Below, one piece after another: positions 14,401-25,000 of a stretch of DNA of 64,000 nt; the first letter of the stretch is position 1; each line of letters opens with the position of its first letter. A program made the position numbers and the translations under genes. This DNA is from Isoetes taiwanensis. Its lineage: Eukaryota; Streptophyta; Lycopodiopsida; Isoetales; Isoetaceae. Under the pieces are notes generated by a model, which was not told the origin of the DNA, searched no databases, and saw only the letters and a program-made list of their open reading frames with translations. The stretch spans positions 3,794,621 to 3,858,620 of the forward strand of contig JAJEKV010000095.1 in assembly GCA_021234155.1 (NCBI GenBank), read 5' to 3'.

Positions 14401-15338
14401 CACCTACAGTTGCACAACTTCCCATCACGATTTAGAAAATCAATAGATTCTGTTCTATACATACTACATTCATCTAGCATCTCGAAGATGATCTTGTGTT
14501 GTTCATCATACTGGCAGTTTATCAATTGTGGCCATGGTATAAATTGGTTCATAACTGTTGATTAAGAGAACAACTTGCGAGCTTGTTATGGACATAATTT
14601 TATATTTCTTGAATCACGTTTGAGTACCCTAAGGGGAAATGAAGCCCTTGGGACTGGAAAGGGAACAAGCTAAACTTAATCCTTTTTTAACTGCCATGTA
14701 TAAAACAAGAGAAATAACCAAGAAAACATGCAACGCCATCTCCTAGACTACCATTTCTAAAAACTATGTTATGATATGTTTAGAATTCTAGACTTCTTTC
14801 CAAATTCCAAGCACAACCTCATTGCACGACAATGGCATCTCAAGCCTTTTCCAATAAGTAGTGAACGCATTAACCTGTGTAACCATGATAGCAATTACAC
14901 CTTCCAAATTCGTAGTTACAAATACCGCGGCCTCTACAATTGTTTTTGCACTTGGTGCTGTGGATCGTCTGTGCATGCAGATTGGCTTAATAGCATATCA
15001 AAGTACAATCTCAAGGACAAAACCAAAATCTCAAACTAAAAATGACTAGGAGAGGAAAAAACAAGAAGCACCTCAGTAATAACAATTCCCTTGCTGAAGG
15101 CATCACAATCAGAAAGCCATCGACCAATATGACCCTTCCATGGCGCATCTCTGTAAAGAACTGGTGCTGCATGTTCTGTTGTTAGGATTGCAGTTGAAGG
15201 ATTTTGGTTCGGGGCCTGTATTGGCCAACTCAATTTCAAAAATGGGGCAAAAGAAAAGTGGAGAAGTGTGAGGAGGGCTACAAAAACAGCTGCTATCGTG
15301 ATTCGCGTGATGATCCGCAGCCATGGCCTTGGCTTCAT
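8484..15338 (-). CDS. GT47 exostosin-family arabinosyltransferase with EGF-like repeats, ExAD-type; 14 exons, apparently intact
   Basis: Exons in transcript order: 15338-15072, 14968-14875, 14403-14217, 14027-13736, 11379-11176, 11088-11002, 10585-10451, 10358-10245, 9916-9669, 9539-9459, 9382-9151, 9068-8970, 8836-8651, 8582-8484. They sum to 2325 nt (774 residues plus stop) with every phase consistent. Residues about 10-30 form one hydrophobic segment after MKPRPW, a type II Golgi anchor. Next come Cys-rich EGF-like modules (CKNNCRGRGICNY; CVCINQCSGNGFC; CNAGWFGIDC). The exostosin domain starts at KKRPLIYVYDLPPEYN and includes GRHFKFLCVNRVYDERNAT, DEADFFYVPVL, LTHWGNTNSKHN, YSMGIRQKLAYEFGSSPNK and the sugar-nucleotide region PGDGWSGRMEDSIL with CIPVIIQDGIYLPYE. 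Domain order and length match Arabidopsis ExAD (At3g57630), which adds the fourth arabinose to extensin hydroxyproline oligosaccharides in the Golgi. Intron 11 is GC-AG (CAG then GCAAGT). For exon 4 an acceptor 3 nt downstream is equally possible. Intron 4 (2356 bp) holds LINE debris. Family call is firm; exact substrate is by homology. Confidence 0.9.
9069..9150 (-). other. GC-AG intron 11 of the ExAD-type gene
   Basis: On the minus strand exon 11 ends in CAG and the intron begins GCAAGT, the usual strong context of GC donors. The acceptor is GAAG before GATGGG. The same GC donor occurs in the decayed gene copy at 44862, so it was present before the duplication. Confidence 0.85.
12170..13205 (+). 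repeat. LINE fragment bracketed by about 125-bp direct repeats, in ExAD intron 4
   Basis: Two diverged direct repeats, about 12172-12290 and 13078-13200, share GCCCCTAGCTG, TTGGTGTATATTTGGTCTCA and a GAGACCCAAG-like block. Between them, at about 12440-12590, the plus strand encodes VVSHYTYLGVQFKGPIFSM followed by RLTKGN, which resembles the region after the reverse transcriptase domain of plant non-LTR retrotransposons (YLGVxF motif). The strand is opposite to the host gene. It is truncated and non-functional. The flanking repeats could be one element's ends or two copies of a second repeat. Confidence 0.55.
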
Positions 15339-15710
15339 TTTTTGTGAAGGAATGGATCAACATTCGATCAATGTTGGTGGATCAACATTGGATTAATGTG
15401 GGCAGCCCCTCCACACCAGAATTTTTGACAAAACCAGCCAAACAAGTCAATATATGCAGCATATATAACGCCCAAGAACGATAAGTCAACAGTTGATCGG
15501 AGAAAGCAGCTAAGTTACTTTGGCTCCCGGAATTTCACTGGGGAGCCATGCGGATTCCTTGAAATCCGCCTCATAAGCTCTTTTTCGAATCATCAAGGCA
15601 GCGTGGCCATGGCTTGAAATTGCCGGCCGGAAAAGTTTAGACAAACGACTTTGTAAAAAGATACAAGTAAAAATTCTGCAAGGTTTTCCACATAAATTAC
15701 AAGGTCTGGT
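15339..15710. other. Intergenic; upstream region of the ExAD-type gene
   Basis: This holds the 5' flank of the ExAD-type gene (minus strand). Short iterated words GATCAACATT and CGATCAATGTTGG occur at 15354-15400, next to the start codon. No convincing TATA box or transcription start could be fixed. Confidence 0.35.
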
Positions 15711-15875
15711 TCATCTCCGTGTTCTATTTAGTTCAACTTCACTTCCTGTCATTCCCATGGCCAATTTATTCATAATAGGCATGAACTGGACCAGGAAATC
15801 ATCAGTCGCAAAGCCTTTTGGATCGTAATAAGATGGATTCAGGGCTTGAGTTTGATTGTAGAAGCATTTGAGAGC

Positions 15876-15966
15876 ATCATAATCTACTATTATTATATCA
15901 TCCTTATTCTCGATGCCAAGTTCATCCATCATAATCTACTATTATTATATCATCCTTATTTTCGAT
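15876..15966. repeat. Tandem duplication, period 53 bp
   Basis: TCATAATCTACTATTATTAT starts at 15876 and again at 15929, with the following ATCATCCTTATT and CGAT also repeated. It duplicates the coding start of the last phosphatase-like block. Confidence 0.85.
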
Positions 15967-16298
15967 ACAATTATAGCACAGTATTGTTCACTCCTTATTG
16001 TTTTTTTTTTATCATTGGATCCAAGCATAGTTCCATGAATATGCCAAATCAAGGGCTGTGCAATTTCCACATCAGACCCACGTATAAGCTTGCGCACCCC
16101 ATACGCCTAAAATATGTATATACATACATGATATACTTCAATCTATACACAAAACAAATGCAAGAACACCATTGCATTCACAAAAGACAGACACATAAGA
16201 ACAAAAAAGAGTGCAGAACAGATAAGAACTTAGTCAAGAGGTGGCATTTACTGAGAACGTGCCGTAGCACAAACAGCACTGCAATTTCAGCAGAAATT

Positions 16299-16766
16299 TC
16301 AGTAGAAAATACGTGATTGAACAACAGAACTCAGCAAACTAGGTTCCCAAATGCAAGAAACAACCGCAAATGCAACACAGGAGCAATACAGGAGGCAGTC
16401 TTCGCTTATCTGCACCCAAACAACATCCTGCCAGCAACAATCCCTCGAAACCATAGCCATAGATGGAAACCGAGTAGCCATCACTGGAGTAGCCATAGGT
16501 ATAAACTGAGTATGTATCCAAACCCCAAGAAGCCAAGCTTTTTGCAGAAATCGACCTCCAGAGCCTCCTGTTTTACGCCGGCCAAGCGAGACAGAAGATG
16601 CCTCCTCCTGACTTCGCCCTGCAGATGAAATACAGTTGAAGAAGGCCGAAACAACAGTCTCTGCCTGCATCGCTTCTAAAGCTTCTAAAGCTCTGAAGAC
16701 ACAGCTTCGAAACACAACTTTGAAAATAGAAGTGCATGAGAGAAGGCTCCAAACTTCCGGATTCAA
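16299..16766 (-). other. Unidentified 155-codon ORF in the phosphatase-like gene
   Basis: An open frame without recognisable motifs lies between blocks 2 and 3 of the FCP1-like gene, on the same strand. It has no family match by eye, and overlapping plus-strand frames of similar length exist, so it is more likely intronic sequence than a gene. Confidence 0.2.
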
Positions 16767-17557
16767 ACAGAGGGCTTCAAACGTCCGGATTCATAGCCTA
16801 GCTTGACAAAGAAGCCCGAACAAGAAGCCATCAGCGCCATAGCCTGCGTGCCAAAACTGCTCAAAAACTTGTCACTGAATCCGCCCTCCGCAGATCTTCA
16901 CCCGGTTAGCAATCATCATCTGCAGCGGCCACACGGCCACAGCATACCAGGAAGGCAAGTCTGCACTCAGATCTGGCCGTCCTTGCACAGAGCAAAATCT
17001 TCTAATTCTAGCCATTAGAAAAAAATATACAATATATTCAGCCTCATCCCCCTTTTCCCGCCAAACCACTGCCAAAATCATAGTAAAAGATAATTTGGCA
17101 ACCTTATCGATACCAAGTTCATCCATCATGATACTCAAGTGCTTGATGAAGATAGGTTTGCCAGTGGGACCTTTAGGATTACTGAACTGCACACACTTGG
17201 TCTGATCTCAAAATGTTAACCATTGTCTACCCACTTCCCCCAATGCCTCCAAAGTAGCCTTGATGTTCCGGAGTTCCATGGATGACCAAATACCAACCCA
17301 AAATAACCTAAACGCCTCATCTAACATCTCCTTCAAGTAAGGCCGGGGATAGATCCACTTGGAATTTGATTCCACTGGTGTTTGATTGAATTGATCTCGA
17401 GCCACTTTTTTTTTCAAATACGTCTTGCAAAGAACTCCATTTATCCAACACCAGAATCTTGTTGGAAACATGAGGCACTCTGCAACAACAAACATAGGAC
17501 GTTGTCAGTAAAATATGATACGCATAAACGCCCTTAATATATACATAGCAACAAAAT

Positions 17558-17725
17558 AATCACGCTAGGCGTGCTTTAAATGGCAATTAGGAGTAGCTAA
17601 ATCGCGCTAGGCATGCTTTGACTGGCATTAAGGAGAAACCAAATCGCGCTTGGCATGATTTAACTGGCATGATGGAGTAACTAAATCGCGCTTGGCGTGA
17701 TTTATTTTCAACGAAATGTTCATGC
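17558..17725 (+). repeat. 42-bp minisatellite, about four units
   Basis: Units begin AATCACGCTAGGCGTGCTTT (17558), AATCGCGCTAGGCATGCTTT (17600), AATCGCGCTTGGCATGATTT (about 17642) and AATCGCGCTTGGCGTGATTT (about 17684), with TGGCA and GGAGTA words between. The divergence is graded from unit to unit. Confidence 0.8.
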
Positions 17726-17905
17726 TACACGTGATTTAATTTAGATACATGATAAAAATGAATCGCCCCAAGCGTGTTGCCATACCTTTCATCTACAGTG
17801 TCTCGTCATCCTTGGCAACATTTGACGCAGTGTCCACCTTACTCTCCATCCTATATTGACTGTCAGAAGTGTCATTTTTCAGTGTTAGTTCCTTTAACTC
17901 CTTCA

Positions 17906-18550
17906 CTACTGAAGTATTTTATTGTTAATTGGGCAAACCTGGGAATCACTAGAGACGCTTCTGTCATCTGCTTCCGGGGTAGTGACCTTTGCTGCCTCGA
18001 GTGCCCCGCCAAATGTGTCATTGCTTAATACTGACATGGTAGGATTATCAGCACCACTGTTGAGGAAGCCCATGATATTCCCCATACTCAATCCAATGAC
18101 ACTACTTTGAGCAGCCAGTTGAGCAGCCACTTGAGCTGCCATTTGCCCACTTATTCCCTTATCAGGCTGTCCAGTACTAGTTCCCTCACCAGATCCCACG
18201 TGTATGATGGCTTTAGACATGTACATGAGGCTAGCGGCTGCTGTAGACTTGAGTCTTCCATAAGGCCCCCTTAGAGATTTCTCAAGTACATACATGAAGA
18301 ATGGCTCAAGAAAGTGTCTTGCCTGCTCATCACTAACAAAACAATGAGTTTTTCTAGCACTTTTCAAAGCCTCCCAAAAAACATAGCCTCCAACATGAAG
18401 TTCCAAGCATGTTGTATCAATTGGAGCAAATGCCTCGACAAGGTAACTAGCCATAGCAGGCGGAAAACCATTCTTATTTAAGGGACCCTTCTTTGTCAGT
18501 AGTTGATACATGATCTCACCATTTAAGATAAGGGTCCTCATCATCTTCAC
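17906..18550 (-). CDS. Unidentified 214-codon ORF, possible 5' exon of the phosphatase-like gene
   Basis: The frame is longer than chance, with ordinary composition. It contains VFWEALKSARKTHCF, EPFFMYVLEKSLRGPYGRL, an Ala/Gln run (MAAQVAAQLAAQ) and an acidic, Ser-rich end. I recognise no domain. It lies upstream of the FCP1-like blocks on the same strand, 410 bp from block 1, and its end has potential GT donors (for example CAG/GTTTGC). It could encode the N-terminal region of that gene, though I could not make the phases agree. It could equally be a transposon-derived protein. Confidence 0.4.
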   Translation of the reverse strand: MKMMRTLILNGEIMYQLLTKKGPLNKNGFPPAMASYLVEAFAPIDTTCLELHVGGYVFWEALKSARKTHCFVSDEQARHFLEPFFMYVLEKSLRGPYGRLKSTAAASLMYMSKAIIHVGSGEGTSTGQPDKGISGQMAAQVAAQLAAQSSVIGLSMGNIMGFLNSGADNPTMSVLSNDTFGGALEAAKVTTPEADDRSVSSDSQVCPINNKILQ

Positions 18551-18719
18551 TCTCTTCCTGATTAATCTGATCCTGATCTTATATTATCTTATATTATAAA
18601 GTTTTACCGTAAGTGTTGGACCACGCCTTAATTTAAATGGCTCAGATTATCAGATTGCATCCGAAGTCCAAGATTTATCGCATGATTTCTCACCACTGTA
18701 ATTGGTTATCGTTTTGATC

Positions 18720-20180
18720 TCTTAAGAGGAAAAGAAAAAGGAAAAGGAAAAGGCAAGAGGAAAGGGGAAAATGAAGGGTAAAAATGCACGAGGAAAAGGG
18801 GAAGAGGGAAAGGAAAAAAGGCATGGGAGAAAGGGGGAGAGGAAAATGGTGAGGAAAGGAAAAATAGCATGGAAAAAAGGAAAAAATAAGGTAAAAGAAA
18901 AGGGGGAGGGAGGAAAAAGAAGGGAAAAAGGGCAACGGGAAAAGGGGAAAAGGGAAGGGGTGAGGAAAGGAGGAAAAGAGAAGGGAAAAAGGGGACGAGA
19001 AAAATGGTGGAGAGACAAAAAAAAAAAGGCATGGGAAAATAAAAAGGGAAAGAAAAAATGAAAAAGGAGGAAGATGGGAAGAGCATGGAAAAATGGAAAA
19101 GAAAAAGATGGGAAGGGCACGAGGAAAATGGAAAAGAGGAAGATGGGAAGGGCATGGAAAAAATTTGAAGAGGAAAAAAGTGAGGGAAAAAAAAAAGAAA
19201 GGGAAAAAGAGCATGGGAAAAGGGAAAAGAAAAAGAGGGATAGAGAAATGGAAAAAGGGAAAAAGGGAGGGAAAGGAGGAAGAGAAGCACGTAAAAAAGA
19301 TGAGAAAAAAGGTATGGAAAAAAAGAAAAAAGAAAAGAGAAATGAAAAAGGAAGGGGAAAAGGAAAGGGAAAAATGGCGCATGGAAAAGGAGAAGAAATG
19401 AAAAAGGAAAGCAAAGGAAAAAGGAAAAGGGAGGCCAAAAAAAGGGGGAGGGGGAGGAAAAAAGAGGGTGAGAAAAAAAAAGAGGAAAATGGGAAAGAGG
19501 AAGAGGAAAAAGGCACAGGAAAAATGGAAGAGGCAAAAGGTGAGGAAAGGAAAAAAAGAACAAGGGAAAAAGACCATGGAAATTGAAAAAAAGAAAAAAG
19601 AAAAAGGGGGAATAGGAAAAGGGAAAAATGGAAAAGGGGAAGAGGGTCAGGAAAGGAGAAAAAGGGGCACGTAAAAAAGGAATGGAAAAAGAGAAAGGGA
19701 AAGAGAAAAGGAAAATGAAAGGGGAAAGGGAAAGGGAAAAAAAGGCAAGAAAAAAGGGTAAAATGGCAGAAAAATGATCAAAAGGAAGGAAAAGGAAAAG
19801 GGAGATAAAAAGGGGGGAGGAAAAGGAAAAAGGGTACAAGTAAAAAGGGAGAGAGAAATGGGAAAATAGAGGGCATGCAATAAAAAGGAAGAGGGTGGGG
19901 AAAGGAAGAAAAGAGGCACATGAAAAAAACGCGGAAAAGAAAACAAAAAAAGAGCATGGGAAAAGAGAAAGGGAAAGAGAAAAGGAAAAGGAAGAGGAAA
20001 GGGAAAGGGAAAGGGAAAAAAGACACGGAAAAAATAGGAAGAATGGGGAAAGACTGAAAAGGGGAGGGAAAAAGTCCATCAGAAAAAAGGGAAAGGGAAA
20101 AAGGGAAAGGGAAAAAGGAAAAGGGGAAAGGGAAGGGAAAAGAAAGGGAGGGAGAATGGGGTTAAAAAGGAAAGAAGGCC
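18720..20180 (+). repeat. Polypurine (GA-rich) tract, about 1.45 kb
   Basis: The plus strand is almost entirely A and G for 1.45 kb, as GGGAAAAAGG-type words. Irregularly repeated GCATGG, GGCACG and AAGATGGGAAG words suggest a degenerate minisatellite (for example GGGAAGAGCATGG, GGGAAGGGCACGAGG and GGGAAGGGCATGG at about 19076, 19110 and 19146, spaced 34-36 bp). The long Phe/Ser/Pro and Lys/Glu/Arg frames in it are compositional artefacts. Such mirror-rich homopurine DNA can form triplex structures. Confidence 0.9.
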
Positions 20181-22095
20181 GCTGAGTCAATGGATGTACA
20201 GTAGCACACAGAGGCATGTGATTATCCAGAGAAATCCAACAACACAGAGAACCTACTTGTGGACACACATCTGGATTAATCTTAAATAGCACACGAACTG
20301 TCTCCCAAGAATCAAACAGTCCCTTCAAGAAGGGGGAGCATTCCAATATGGACGAAGCTAATAAAAGGGACACCAAGAAAGAACTGCCCTAAATGCCGCT
20401 TTCCCAAAAGGAATACACTGCCCAAGTGTTTGCCCAACTAATCTCATTCCGAGAATGTACCATGCCCGCCAAGTAGCGACAAATGAACTTAGATATCATA
20501 ATTTTACTCTATAAATGAAAGTTAATCATGCCTAGACCTCCAGCAAATCTTGGTTTCATACATGTAGACCAAGCGACCTTCACAACTACACCTGTCTTAG
20601 TACCTGCCCAAATGAAGTTACAGACAATTGCGACAACCTCTTGAAACTTTGTTTGTGAGGCACAGTAGATGCCATATACACATGAGTGTTGCTGAGAACC
20701 TATTTAGCAACTACTATCCTCCCTGCCAGAGAAAGCTTAGCTGTATTCCACAAAAAAAGATGCTTACACAGGCCTTCCACTATAACATGCCATGCATCTG
20801 AAGTAGAGATATGTATACCTACAGAAATGCCGAAGAGTTTAATGGCCTTCCCGAGGAAGCACTTTCCACGAATACTCGTAATCACAGAGAGGAACATCCA
20901 CATCCAAGATCCATAAAGCAGTGTGCTTTAGCCACCCAATAAGAACCCTTGATGCGAGGGAGAAAGGGTCCAGCAAAAGCTTAGCATTCTAAAGATTATC
21001 ATCCCCAGCCATTAGAAAGAGAAATGTATCATCGGCATTCTGATTACACACTTCTTGAGAATTATCCTCCATAGTCGATCCTTGAATTACGCCATCTTGA
21101 GTAGCCGAAGAGAACAACTGGGACAATACCTCTGCCACAATAGTGAACAATAACAGGGCAAGGGGACATCCTTGTCGAACTTCTCTACCAACAGAAAATA
21201 CAGCCGATGGTTCTCCCTAAAAAAGCACAATAGACCGAGCAGAAAGATGGAGCTTCATAACATCTCTGGTAAAACTCTCCAAATCCCAATGCCAGAAGGC
21301 ATTTTTGTAGGAAATTCCAATCTATACTATCATAGGCTTTAGCAAAATCCAATTTGAGAGATACAATGTGCCGACCCTTTAGGCGCACCCAATACATCCC
21401 CTCAGAAGCTGCGGCCACATTATCAAGAATACAGTGCTTAAGTAAAAATCCTGATTGTGTGAAGGAGATAGATTCTGCCAACATATCCCTCACTTTCTCT
21501 GCCAAGGCCTTAGCAAAGATCTTGTACACCGTAGATAACAAAGTTATAGGGCGCCAATCCGAGATGGTTTTAAGCTCTTTGCACTTAAGAATAAGGAAAT
21601 GCAACTAGTGTTGATGATCTTATCCAAGCTCCTGAACTGGCGAAACTCAACGAAAACATTGAAGACATCATCACCAAACCAATTCCAATAAGCCTGGAAA
21701 AACTCTGCAGGAAAACATCCAAGTCTGGACACTTATTTTTCTTTAAAGAGCCTACAGCCAACTACAGCAGAATGCAAGTTATCGATAGTAATACTTGCTT
21801 TCAACTAAATGCGCTACTGTGGGGAAATAATAGGATGGATCCTAGATAAAACTGCCTCCTGCATGTCCTCTTGGAAGGGCAGAGCTGATCAGGAAAAAAA
21901 GCAGAAAAATTATCAAAAAGAAACTGCTTCAACTGTGCAGAATCAGAAATTTCAAGGCCATCAGGTAGAAGTGGCGAAGATATGGAGCTTGACACACGTC
22001 TTCTCCTTGCCGCCCTAAAGAAGAAGTGAGAGCACCTACCTCCCAATTTAAACCAATTCAAGATATTCCGGCCAGGCATTTGGATCGACATGGAA
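20181..22095 (-). pseudogene. LINE (L1-type non-LTR retrotransposon) ORF2 relic
   Basis: Reverse transcriptase pieces occur in order on the minus strand across several frames. At about 22090-21960 is WFKLGGRCSHFFFRAARRRR with SSPLLPDGLEISD, and at about 21732-21620 is FPAEFFQAYWNWFGDDVF. At 21570-21290 come DWRPITLLSTVYKIFAKAL, SFTQSGFL, CILDNV and SLKLDFAKAYDSIDW. Near 21185-21140 is RQGCPLALLLFTIVAEVL, at about 21040 NADDTFLFL (the catalytic box, normally ADD), and at about 20740-20690 KLSLAGRIVVAK, the conserved post-RT motif. Frameshifts and stops separate the pieces. The C-terminal frame (about 20376-20190) runs straight into the polypurine tract, so the 3' end is lost or interrupted there. 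Confidence 0.85.
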
Positions 22096-25000
22096 GATTG
22101 TTAATGCTGTGCAGGTATTCAGCCTTCCAGATTCCAGATTTTGGTCTGCATCACGCTTAAATAAGAAGTTTATTACATTATTTGCTCTGTTGCTCTTTAC
22201 AGATATAATTTAGGGATCATGATTGCATGACTTGCAGGGCTTTCGTGGTCAGTATCTGGATGATTGGCTACCCGATTGCTCAAAGGAAACAAGATAAGTA
22301 ACGACTTCCAGTTATGTTATGTCCATATCTATGTCTATGTTATCTGCTAGCTGCACTCACCAATTTGAATCTGTACTTCTTGATCTTAGTGATGCATGTT
22401 CCCAAGGTCTAAATATATTTCAAAGAATGCAAGATAGCTCTTACAATAGATGGGGTTAGAAGATAATTCTTGAAGATGATGACTTAGTGTTAAATCTATG
22501 GCCAGCCTTGAGCATATGATGCAAAACATATATTGCTGCATTTGCTGGTCCGATTTACTAATTTGTTGGTCTGGTGTAAACCCTTAAGTGCATTGTTCCT
22601 TGCATCAATTAAGGTGCATCCTTGAATTGTAATGGACCAAATCCGTGAGTTTCCATTTGAACCTTATGCTAGTCTGGTGTAAACCCTCAAGTGCATCATT
22701 CCTTGCATCAATTAACGTGCATCCTTGAATTGTAATGGACCAAATCCGTGAGTTTCCATTTGAATCTGATGCTATATCTTTTATGTTTTGTCATGCTCTA
22801 ATGCTTTTTGGAGTACAGTTCGGTGGTGCTTTATATTCATCGTTTCATTTCATTGTCTTCTATTACGTAGGCACTATGCAAGCAACGAGAGAAGTTTTTG
22901 CCATGTTAGATTTTTTTCCACACATCAAGCTATTATCCTGGTAGCTTTTATGGTTGTCTGTCAAAAGTGCAATGCTAAAAAGTATTCCTACTTATCTGAA
23001 TATTATTGCAGCATGCAAGATACTATAGTATGCCCTACTGTTAGACATGGGTGCATGCCAGTCTTCACAGAATTTTTACCAACGGGTTTTCTGCATCAAA
23101 GTTTCTGTTGCATCAAGAGGTAAGAGTTTTTAGGCATGTTCATCATGCCCACCATACAGTTTCCCATAATCTAAGCATCCCAGTGCAAGGCAGACAAGAG
23201 GTCGGCAAGGAGTCTCATCCATTTGTTTCCTTTTCCATCATAAAATCTCTACCCTTCTGTTTTTTCCATCCAATATAGCGTAAAACATGTTGTCATGGTA
23301 AACATTCTTCTAGACACAGTACACAATTCTCTGAAATATCTGAAATTTCTTCGTACTGTGCAGGACATTAAAAAATTGCGTGAGCTCTTCAATGTGCTCA
23401 CGTGCAGCTATGAAATATTTTCAAGGAGCATGTATGTTCCATTGAGTTTGCAGCATGGAGATATGTCGTGTTTGTCTGCACTGCTGAGAAGATCCAAAGT
23501 TCAGATTGAGGTAGTTCAATGAGTCTAAGAGATCTAAGTCCAGATGGAGGAATGCCGGACATTGTTCAATCATTGAGGTAAGATTGACTTATTCAGAAAA
23601 CATAGAATGCACTGCAGTTTCATGCAAAAGCAAAAAGTTTTCAATAAGGTAGCTCAGAAGTTATATGCAGTTGATTGATCAATACATGAATGTTATGTAA
23701 CTACCATTTTAAAGAATGAGCATTTGATGGACCTACTATAGAGTTTGACATACAGTTCTTTTAAATATCTGAAATGACTTACCCTTCCTGCTTACAGGAC
23801 ATTTAAAAAACTGTCCAAGATATGAAGTATTTTCGAAGATCATGCATGTCCCACAGGGGTTGCAACTGCAGGTATATCCTATTTGCTTGCATGGCTTGGA
23901 AGGCCTGTCAATAAAGACTTCCAAATTCATACAAGATACTATAGTTCCATGCACATGCTTAAAATTAGGGATAAGATGCCCCTGCAGGCCTTCTGATCCC
24001 CAATTGCAAATAGTGCTGCAATGTGGGCAGGAACAAACAATGTCACTTATTAGCATCTCATGTGCGTACGCAAGTGTGAAAGCTTTGTAGCATAGAAAGT
24101 ACATTGCTACATTATTATACTCGGCAATCTTAAGATAGATGGAAATTAGCATTTGGGCTATCGTCCCCTTTTGGAAGATTTGGCGGATTCCGTATGATGG
24201 GGCATGTAAGCCATGAATGATCAAGGTTTGCTATATGACTTCGATTTCTGGCAGAGATGATGTTAATGGTTATAGCAGGTAAGGAGCTGATTTGGAGATG
24301 GAGTTCTCCACGATGCTCTATGTTTGCTTGGCCGCTGTTTAGAGGAAGATGCCATATCGTTGTAATGGCTGGAGATAAGCAGATACAACTTCTATTTTCT
24401 CTGAAGGATTAGTTTTCTTTTCCTAATTTTCATTTTAATGCTGGGCATGCCAAGATTGTTTCGGATTACAGTTTTTGGGCTTCAAAACAGTTTGATAAAT
24501 GTCCCCTTTCAGCTTGCCATATGCATGCCATGATTCCTCTGCAGTATCTTCTTAACACTCAGAGTTGCAGGAAACTCTCATCTTCTTTCGAGTTTGTATC
24601 TTGTTGTGGACAGGAGGAGCTAATGGTGAGTTCACGCTTTGTTTTTCTACATTTCTGAAGCATGCATCATTATATAGCAGGCAATGAATGCTTTGGGTCG
24701 ACATATGGAGAAGATGCATTCACTAGCAACTCCATCTATAATACGAGGCTTGCAGTAGGAATGATGGCTTACCCTTGAAAAAGATTAAAACAAGGCGCAA
24801 AATGGTATGAATCCTTTACCTTATCAATTCTTGTAGTTTCCATGTACCAGAGGTTTTATTGAAAGAAAGCTATGTCTTCGCTTTAATTTCTGGTGAGACG
24901 AGTGGATTTTGAGCAATAACAGTAGTCAATTGTTGATATCTTAAGTGCATGGGCAAGAAATGATTGGAAATCAAATGTAGGTCTTCTTGACTTAGTTCTT

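Larger units (their letters stand above)
15711..17495 (-). pseudogene. Decayed FCP1/NIF-type (HAD) phosphatase-like gene
   Basis: Three coding blocks on the minus strand resemble the FCP1 homology domain of CTD small phosphatases. Block 1 (about 17495-17208) contains SNKILVLDKWSSL, where the family has LVLDLDGLL, then RPYLKEMLDEA and VGIWSS. Block 2 (about 17205-17105) contains DQTKCVQFSNPKGPTGKP and IKHL. Block 3 (about 15900-15711) contains DDIIIVDYDALKCF and ends in a stop. Between blocks 1 and 2 the family Trp-Asp-Gln reads stop-Asp-Gln (TGA at 17206-17208), a single-base nonsense change from TGG. The second Asp of the catalytic DxD is Trp. A 53-bp tandem duplication straddles the acceptor of block 3. 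Together these argue for a dead gene or a pseudophosphatase; the broken reading frame favours pseudogene. Confidence 0.6.

Noticed and set aside
19074..19586. Low-complexity array considered as satellite or CRISPR-like repeat
   Set aside because: Unit length and sequence are irregular and there are no unique spacers; the host is a plant nuclear genome.
18706..20376. 556-codon and several 80-300 codon Phe/Ser/Pro-rich or Lys/Glu-rich open frames
   Set aside because: They arise from the homopurine tract, which lacks T on one strand and so contains few stop codons. No domain, and frames are open on both strands at once.
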